A DNA stretch of 64,000 nucleotides, taken from assembly GCA_022820995.1 (NCBI GenBank), contig JAJEEM010000064.1, positions 62,001-126,000 on the forward strand, read 5' to 3'. Source of the stretch: Gemmatimonadota bacterium. Lineage in GTDB: Bacteria; Gemmatimonadota; Gemmatimonadetes; Palauibacterales; Palauibacteraceae. A program made the translations under genes and the position numbers. The notes beneath the pieces were generated by a model. It saw nothing but the letters and a program-made list of their open reading frames with translations, made no database searches and was not told where the DNA came from. This document shows, piece after piece, positions 58,651 to 64,000 of this stretch. Each line of letters begins with the position of its first letter. Within the stretch, counting starts at the first letter, position 1.

Positions 58651-60776
58651 TGATCGGAGGTCGCGGAGGAACGGAGCCACTGCTCCCACCATTCGAGCTG
58701 GACCCACATCCGGTGCACCATGCGCCACGGGGTCCATCCCCCGTGGTAGGAGTCGGGGTAGCGCACGAACTTCGCGGGCACCTGCTGCTTCCGGAGCGCC
58801 ACGTACATCTGCTCCGCCTCCTCGATCGGCACCCGGTGGTCCGATTCCCCGTGGACGAAGAGGGTCGGCGTCGTCACGCCCTTCGCGTGGATGATGGGGG
58901 AGGAACGCAGCAGGTTCTCCAGCCCGCGCTCCTCCCACGGCGGGCCATAGAACTCGCTCTCCTTGGTGCGCGGGATGTCGGCCACCGCGTAGTCGCTCAC
59001 CCAGTTCGAGATCGATGCCCCCGCGACGGCGGCCGCGAAGCGGTCCGTCTGCGTGATGACCCAGTTCGTCAGGTATCCCCCGTAGGAATAGCCGGTCACG
59101 CCCATGCGCGCGGTGTCGATGTCGTAGGTCTCGATCGCGTGGTCGACGCCCGCCATCACATCGTCGTAGTCGTTGAAGCCCCAGCCGCCCCACGTCCCCC
59201 AGCGGAAGTCCTCTCCGTAGCCGGTCGAGGCCCGCGGATTCGTGAACAGGACCATGTAGCCCTGTCCCGCGAGGAGCTGCTGGTCGAACGAGAAGGTGTT
59301 TCCGTAGGCCCCGTGCGGTCCGCCGTGCATCTGGAGGACCATCGGGAATCCGCCCTGCCCCGGGGCGTAGCCGCGCGCGGGGAGCATCCAGCCCTCGACC
59401 TCCGTCCCGTCGGGACTCCGGAACGAGAGCCGTTCCGGGCTGGACAGTTCGATCTCGGCGAGCAGGTCGCAATTCACCTCGCTCAGCCGCACCTCGTCGT
59501 CCGCGTCCGCCCCCACGTTCGCGACCCGGATGTCGCCCGGTTCCGTCGGCGCCGTGGCCCGGAACGCGACGCTCGAGAAATCCTCCGAGAAGGAGAAGCT
59601 CCCGAGCCGGCGGTCCCCCTCCGTCACCTGCTCGACCGGTCCCCCTCCCTCGGCGACGCGGAAGAGGTGCGTGTTGCCGCGAATCCCGGCTGAGAAGTAG
59701 ACGTGTCCGCCGTCCGCGCTCACGATGGGTCCGCCGGGGATGAGGTCCCACTCCGCGGTGAGATTGCGGAGCCGCGCCCCGTTCTGCGCGTCGAATACGA
59801 ACAGGTCGTTCGGCGCCCCGCGGTCGCGCGCCTCCGCGATGATGATGTCGAGGCCTTCGTTGCCCCGGACGACGAGCCGCTCGCCGTCGGCGGACCAGGC
59901 CGGGGAGGAGTAGTTGTATCCGTCGTCCGTGAGCCGGTTCACGTCGCCGTCGAGGTCGACGACCCAGAGGTCCGACCGCTCGTACGAGTGTTCATCGCGC
60001 TGGTGGGCGTCGGCGGTGAACGCGAGCCGGCGGCCATCCGGACTCCAGGCGAGCCCGGAGGCATCGAAGCCGAGTTCCGTGAGCTGGCGCGCTTCGCCTC
60101 CTTCCGCCGGCAGCAGGTACACCTCGCGGGGAGGCGTCGCGTTCGGGTCGCGCGGGTCCGGCAGGTAGCCCCGCCGGTCGAAGCGATAGTTCATCCAGTC
60201 GTACTCGCGTCCGTCGAACCGCTCCACCGTGCGGCGCTCGAAGTCGGAGGCGTAGGACGGCTCCGGCGGCGGCCCGGGGGGCGTCGACCGCGTGAACGCG
60301 ATCCAGCGGCCGTCCGGACTGAAGACGGGCGAGCCCCGCAGCCCCTCGAGCCGGAACGCCTCGCCGGCCGGCCGGTCCATGCGGAGGAACCACGTGCTCC
60401 CGGTGCCCGACCCGCCCGGGTCCGGCCGGTTCGACGTGAAGACGAGGTGGCGGCCGTCCGGGGTCCAGCGGGGCGAGGAGGCGCTGAAGCTCGGACTCGT
60501 CACCCGCGTCGCCTCCCCGGAGCCGTCCGCGTTTGCGAGCCGGATCTCGCTGTGGCGACGGTTCTCCTCCTCGAGGACCCACGTCACGACGTAGGCCACG
60601 CGCGATCCATCGGGCGAAAGGGCCGGGCTCCCCGCGTCCTTCAACCGGTAGTAGTCCGCGAGTTCGAGCGGCCGTCCCTCCTGCGAGGCGAGCGGGGCCG
60701 GTACGACGGCGCTGTGGACAGTGAAGGCCGCGACCGCCGCGACCGACGAGAACAGGGACGAGAAGCGAACGCGCAT
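58647..60776 (-). CDS. Secreted S9 prolyl oligopeptidase / acylaminoacyl peptidase, 709 aa
   Basis: ATG at 60776. After a signal peptide ([20 protein letters not shown]), a TolB-like propeller of about residues 30-430 ([60 protein letters not shown]) precedes the alpha/beta-hydrolase. Catalytic residues: Ser564 in GYSYGGY, Asp646 in GESDHRV and His678 in [22 protein letters not shown] provides the oxyanion hole. It would release short peptides or N-acylated amino acids. It is followed by overlapping GGT-like and amidohydrolase genes and preceded 30 bp away by the PQQ-propeller gene. Confidence 0.9.
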   Translation of the reverse strand: MRVRFSSLFSSVAAVAAFTVHSAVVPAPLASQEGRPLELADYYRLKDAGSPALSPDGSRVAYVVTWVLEEENRRHSEIRLANADGSGEATRVTSPSFSASSPRWTPDGRHLVFTSNRPDPGGSGTGSTWFLRMDRPAGEAFRLEGLRGSPVFSPDGRWIAFTRSTPPGPPPEPSYASDFERRTVERFDGREYDWMNYRFDRRGYLPDPRDPNATPPREVYLLPAEGGEARQLTELGFDASGLAWSPDGRRLAFTADAHQRDEHSYERSDLWVVDLDGDVNRLTDDGYNYSSPAWSADGERLVVRGNEGLDIIIAEARDRGAPNDLFVFDAQNGARLRNLTAEWDLIPGGPIVSADGGHVYFSAGIRGNTHLFRVAEGGGPVEQVTEGDRRLGSFSFSEDFSSVAFRATAPTEPGDIRVANVGADADDEVRLSEVNCDLLAEIELSSPERLSFRSPDGTEVEGWMLPARGYAPGQGGFPMVLQMHGGPHGAYGNTFSFDQQLLAGQGYMVLFTNPRASTGYGEDFRWGTWGGWGFNDYDDVMAGVDHAIETYDIDTARMGVTGYSYGGYLTNWVITQTDRFAAAVAGASISNWVSDYAVADIPRTKESEFYGPPWEERGLENLLRSSPIIHAKGVTTPTLFVHGESDHRVPIEEAEQMYVALRKQQVPAKFVRYPDSYHGGWTPWRMVHRMWVQLEWWEQWLRSSATSDQ

Positions 60777-60805
60777 CGCGAGCCTCCTGGGGCGGACCCG
60801 GCTGC

Positions 60806-62710
60806 CTAGCGAGGCAGCCGGTAGGCGAGAAGAAGGTTTCCGGGCATCTGGCTGAACATGTCGTATCCCGAGTTGACGAGGACATAGCCGCGCGCGACGA
60901 CGGGTCCGGGTCCGTCGAGGGCGCCGCCACGGCCCGGCACGCCGTTCACGGTCTCGAATTCGCGCGCGGTGTCGACATCCCAGAGAAGCGAGCCATCCTC
61001 CGTGGAAAAGGCGCGCAGGTGGCCGTCCAGGCTCCCGGCGAACACGGCCCCTTCGATCGCGGTGGGGGCCGCGGAGAAGAAGGGCATGCAACCCGCGCGA
61101 TCTCCGCACGCGGACGGATCGGGGGGAACGTGCCACAGGACTTCCCCGCCGGAGAGTTCCAGGGCATAGACGCCGGGCGTGGGCGGATCCTCCGCGTTCA
61201 TCTGCGTGGAGGCGCCGGACCGCGGGTCCGAGATGATGGCGAACGGGTTGTCGACGTTCGGCACGTAGGCGCGGCGTCCGTCGGACGCGAGGCCCCAGTG
61301 GATGCCGCCGAGGGAGCTCCCGCGCCCGACCCGGCGCGCCCACACGAGTTCCCCCTCCGACTCGGGATCCAGGGCCCACACCATGCCGGATTTCTGGCCG
61401 GCGACGAGGAGCTGGGACCCGTCCTCGGCAGTGACGATGATCGGGGCCATCCCGAAGTCGTGATCCGGCCCCGTCGGCGCCGGACAGTTCTGGAACCGGC
61501 GCGAAAGGCAGGACATGTTCCAGGCGTCGTCTTCCCGCCCCTGGAAGGTCCAGCGGGCTTCGCCCGTCTCCATGTCGAGCGCGGTGATCGCGTCGCTCCC
61601 GCCCGTCGCCGGCCGGGTATAGTTCTCTCCGGTCCCGATGTAGAGGAGGCCGCGCGCGGCGTCGACCGTCGGGCTCGACCACACCGGCGCCCCGGAAGGT
61701 GCGAAGAGCCGGGTCCCGGCCTCGTTCTCTCCGGTGTGTCTCGGTTCCTCGGCCACGGTCCGGAACTCCCACAGCGGCTCGCCCGTCTCCGCCGAGAAGG
61801 CGGCGACGCCTCCGCTGGACGTGCAGCACTCGTAGGCCGGATCGCCGGCGCTGATGATCTCCATCGAGGAGAGGGGGACGAAGACGCGGCCCTCGTGGAC
61901 GGCCACGCTCCCCGTGACGACGTGATCCGCGTGGGTCCCGGCGGCGGCGCGCCAGTGGAGGGCGCCGGTCGTCGCATCGATCGCGTACACGTTCGTGGCG
62001 AAGTCGGCGAAGAAGGCGGACTGCCCGCCGTCGGGACCGTCGCCGATCGCGATCGCGCCGCGCACGGCGGCGTCGCCCGAGAACACCCAGTGCACGCAAC
62101 CGCTCTCCAGGTCGATGGAATACACCTCGCCGTACGCCGAGCCGACGATGATCCGGTCGTCGATCACCGCCGGTTTCGAGCGCACCTGGCTCACGTCCGG
62201 GAAGCCGAAGGCCCAGGCGAGTTCGAGGTTCGGAAGGTCCGCGGCCGTGAGTCCCGCGCGGGCCGCATCCGCGAAGCCCGTCTCGCCGCCGCCGCCACCC
62301 CAGCCCGACCAGTGCACGACGCCCTCGGCACCGGGCGCGCTCGCGCAGAAGGCGGAAGACGCGAGACGGGTCTCGACCAGCGTCTCGCCGGTGAGCCACT
62401 CCGCCACGGCGCGGCGCTCGTCCGCCGTGAGATCCTCGCCGTGCCGGCGCATGCGGCCGCCCTCCAGCGAACTGAGGACCGCCCGGGGCGTCATCGCTCC
62501 CAGCGTGGTGAGGCCGGGAGCGCGCACCGTGCGCTGGCCGGAATGACACTCCGCGCACGAGGCGGCGTACACGCGCATGCCGGGACTGCCATCCATGGGG
62601 GGCGGGTCGAGCAGCCCCCGCGCCGGCTCCTGGGCGGCGGCCGGCCCGGCTCCGGTGGCCAGGGCACTCCCGGCAAGTACGGCGGCGAAGGCAGCGGCAA
62701 CGATGCGCAT
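60806..62710 (-). CDS. PQQ-type beta-propeller dehydrogenase with N-terminal cytochrome c, 634 aa
   Basis: ATG at 62710, GGAG nine bases upstream. The signal peptide ends near residue 27. A class I cytochrome follows: Cys52-Ala-Glu-Cys55-His56 (ASCAECHSGQ), with a Met in the GGRMRRHGEDL region as possible distal ligand. The rest is an eight-bladed PQQ-like propeller: YGEVYSIDLESGCVHWVF, NVYAIDATTGALHWRAA, ALDMETGEARWTFQ, GQKSGMVWALDPESEGELVWARRVG, GVYALELSGGEVLWHV and HLRAFSTEDGSLLWDV. Blades end in W motifs. The order resembles cytochrome-fused polyvinyl-alcohol dehydrogenase-type quinoproteins. Substrate not known, electrons would pass to its own heme. The gene runs 30 bp ahead of the S9 peptidase on the same strand. 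Confidence 0.85.
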   Translation of the reverse strand: MRIVAAAFAAVLAGSALATGAGPAAAQEPARGLLDPPPMDGSPGMRVYAASCAECHSGQRTVRAPGLTTLGAMTPRAVLSSLEGGRMRRHGEDLTADERRAVAEWLTGETLVETRLASSAFCASAPGAEGVVHWSGWGGGGGETGFADAARAGLTAADLPNLELAWAFGFPDVSQVRSKPAVIDDRIIVGSAYGEVYSIDLESGCVHWVFSGDAAVRGAIAIGDGPDGGQSAFFADFATNVYAIDATTGALHWRAAAGTHADHVVTGSVAVHEGRVFVPLSSMEIISAGDPAYECCTSSGGVAAFSAETGEPLWEFRTVAEEPRHTGENEAGTRLFAPSGAPVWSSPTVDAARGLLYIGTGENYTRPATGGSDAITALDMETGEARWTFQGREDDAWNMSCLSRRFQNCPAPTGPDHDFGMAPIIVTAEDGSQLLVAGQKSGMVWALDPESEGELVWARRVGRGSSLGGIHWGLASDGRRAYVPNVDNPFAIISDPRSGASTQMNAEDPPTPGVYALELSGGEVLWHVPPDPSACGDRAGCMPFFSAAPTAIEGAVFAGSLDGHLRAFSTEDGSLLWDVDTAREFETVNGVPGRGGALDGPGPVVARGYVLVNSGYDMFSQMPGNLLLAYRLPR

Positions 62711-62811
62711 CGGGCGTTTCTCCGGAACGGGGTCGAGAGAACCCGTGGAACATAGGCCCTCACGTTCCGTCGCGGCACGGCGCGACGCCAGCGGCGGTCG
62801 CGCGCGGACCG

Positions 62812-63972
62812 CTAGCGGCGGATGGGGCGCGCGGCCTCGATCACGCGGTGCACGATGAGATCGGCCACCGCGTCGGCCTGTCTGCCGTCGTGGTCGCCGG
62901 TGCCGCGCCAGTGGGTCTGGGCCACGACGACGAGCTGCCGATCCGGCACGACCCACACGAACTGGCCCCCGTAGCCCCACATCACGAACGCGGACACGTC
63001 GTCGCCGCCGCCCCGGCGGTCGCTCCACGTCTGATAGCCGTACCCCGCGTCGCGCAGGACGTAACCGATGTCGCCCACCTCGACGCGCCGCCCGATCTGT
63101 GCCTCCACCCAGCTCCGGGAAACGATCTGCCGCGAGCCGGAACGTCCGCCCTGCAGCAGAAGCTGTCCGACCTTCGCGGCGTCCCGCGGACGGAGCGCCA
63201 GCGCGGCGCCGCCCACGATCACGCTGTCCTGCATCACCGGCCAGCGATTGTTCCCGATCCCCAGCGGGCCCAGCAACTCCCGCTCGGCGAACTCCAGCGC
63301 GCTGCCCTCGACGGCCTTCTCCACGATCACCGTGAGCAGGTGCGACCCGCCGGTGTTGTAGATGAACCGCCGGCCCGGCGGGGCGACGATGGGCAGATCG
63401 AGGACGTACCCGACCGGCCGGCCGGAACGGACCCACGGACCGAAGTCCTCCTCGTCGGACCACTGCATGCCGCTCGTCATCGTAAGGAGGTCGCGCACGC
63501 GGATGCCGCCATGCTCGGACCGCAGCGACGGATGCCGCAGCCAGTCCGTCATCATGTCTTCCGGCGCCAGGAGCCCCCGGTCCGAGGCGAGGCCGACGAG
63601 CAGCGCCGTGACCGTCTTCGTGACGGACCGCATGTCGAAGGCCGAGTCCCGGTGCATGCCGCCGAAGTACGCCTCCTCGACGAGCCGCCCGTTCCGGACC
63701 GCGACGAGCGACCGGATGTTCGGCACGGCGCCCGCCGCGTCCGCGAACGCGTCCCCCAGCAACTCCGGATCGAACCCCTCCGCTTCGGGTGTCGACGTCG
63801 CCCACGCGCGCGACAGGTCGATCGGCGCGGGCGCCGGATCGGGTCCGGCCCCGGGATCCTCCGGATCCGCCGGCGCAACCGGGTCGCCGCACGCCGCCAG
63901 CCCCGCCAGTGCCGCCGCACGGAGAGTGCCCGTCAGACGGAGAGCGCACTCCTTGCGACCTCGTCCCCGCAA
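62812..63972 (-). CDS. Serine hydrolase (class C beta-lactamase-like) lipoprotein, 386 aa
   Basis: Start TTG at 63972 is provisional, with a better one possibly beyond the edge. A lipobox lies in LAGLAACGDP. The SxxK motif is Ser116-Lys119 (RSVTK), the YxN position is Tyr205-Asn206-Thr207 (YNTGG), and a KTG/HxG equivalent is in the GYGGQFVWVVPDRQLVVVAQTHW region. Family members include beta-lactamases, D-aminopeptidases and esterases. It is first in the minus-strand run that continues with the PQQ-propeller, S9, GGT-like and amidohydrolase genes, and is separated by 101 bp from the PQQ gene. Confidence 0.83.
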   Translation of the reverse strand: MRGRGRKECALRLTGTLRAAALAGLAACGDPVAPADPEDPGAGPDPAPAPIDLSRAWATSTPEAEGFDPELLGDAFADAAGAVPNIRSLVAVRNGRLVEEAYFGGMHRDSAFDMRSVTKTVTALLVGLASDRGLLAPEDMMTDWLRHPSLRSEHGGIRVRDLLTMTSGMQWSDEEDFGPWVRSGRPVGYVLDLPIVAPPGRRFIYNTGGSHLLTVIVEKAVEGSALEFAERELLGPLGIGNNRWPVMQDSVIVGGAALALRPRDAAKVGQLLLQGGRSGSRQIVSRSWVEAQIGRRVEVGDIGYVLRDAGYGYQTWSDRRGGGDDVSAFVMWGYGGQFVWVVPDRQLVVVAQTHWRGTGDHDGRQADAVADLIVHRVIEAARPIRR

Positions 63973-64000
63973 AGCCCGCCGCCTATCCGCGGCGATCCCG

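Noticed and set aside
58647..62753. A single reading frame suggesting a fused S9 peptidase of 1368 residues
   Set aside because: The upstream half is out of frame with the PQQ-propeller gene on the same strand. The S9 protein has its own ATG and signal peptide at 60776.

Overview
The window is 64 kb of GC-rich, densely packed bacterial chromosome. There is no rRNA operon, prophage, insertion sequence or CRISPR array. The gene content points to an aerobic, peptide- and amino-acid-degrading Gram-negative bacterium. It holds many lipoproteins, a carboxypeptidase-regulatory/TonB-type receptor, an autotransporter-like barrel, Asp-box and six-bladed propellers, secreted M14 and S9 peptidases, and membrane cytochromes. 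The mixture most resembles Gemmatimonadota, but that is inferred from gene families and not from a marker gene. TTG and GTG starts are common, and neighbouring genes often overlap by 4 bp (ATGA, GTGA, TTGA).

Layout, left to right. 1-4.7 kb: a truncated endonuclease/exonuclease/phosphatase gene, a large Asp-box propeller protein and a single-Cache lipoprotein. 4.8-9.7 kb: an ATPase-less ABC membrane protein, a lipoprotein with a doubtful 3' end, then proC, a DUF819 permease and a D-aminoacylase-like amidohydrolase, the last two translationally coupled. 9.9-14.0 kb: a TM2 protein, fabF with an unusual active site, tRNA-Ser, a propeller lipoprotein, a small secreted protein, tRNA-Gly and tRNA-Val. 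14.1-18.7 kb: radical SAM plus VTT pair, zinc ribbon plus trmJ, and rho. 18.7-25.6 kb: a cupredoxin, proline dehydrogenase and an SDR, mtaB, a lipoprotein, class I aldolase and hutF. 25.7-33.6 kb: a TonB-type receptor, a propeller protein, a choice-of-anchor-B protein and a VapBC-like pair. 33.6-41.2 kb: NIPSNAP, a Tat-exported class V aminotransferase, a small exported protein, cyanophycinase, MFS transporter, nuclease, DUF6503 lipoprotein, FKBP and FAH hydrolase. 41.2-49.3 kb: a giant M14 protein, cytochrome c, a Cache-Cache-barrel protein and a DinB-like protein. 49.3-55.7 kb: a lower-GC TerB/SAP/nuclease-like gene, a tightly overlapped CC-star/ArsA/CstA operon and a DUF4143 ATPase with a repeat array in its promoter region. 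55.6-64 kb: a five-gene minus-strand run (serine hydrolase, PQQ-propeller cytochrome, S9 peptidase, gamma-glutamyltransferase-like protein, amidohydrolase), the last three overlapping.

Much of this fits peptide and amino-acid scavenging. Secreted peptidases (S9, M14), a GGT-like enzyme, cyanophycinase and a D-aminoacylase-like enzyme would release amino acids. CstA would import peptide or pyruvate-type substrates. Proline dehydrogenase, HutF, ProC and FAH hydrolase would process the products, and cytochromes and cupredoxin would take electrons.

The most interesting unexplained items are: (i) the three-gene operon in which a 91-residue protein ending Cys-Cys-stop, a Get3/ArsA-type ATPase and CstA overlap one another; (ii) a two-Cache-domain protein fused to an outer-membrane barrel, with a single-Cache lipoprotein paralogue 42 kb away; (iii) an orphan low-GC protein combining TerB-like, two SAP-like and PD-(D/E)XK-like regions; (iv) four 10-bp TTGCAA-centred repeats at 23-24 bp spacing in front of a DUF4143 ATPase; and (v) a 41-bp dispersed repeat, one copy of which forms part of a signal-peptide coding sequence.
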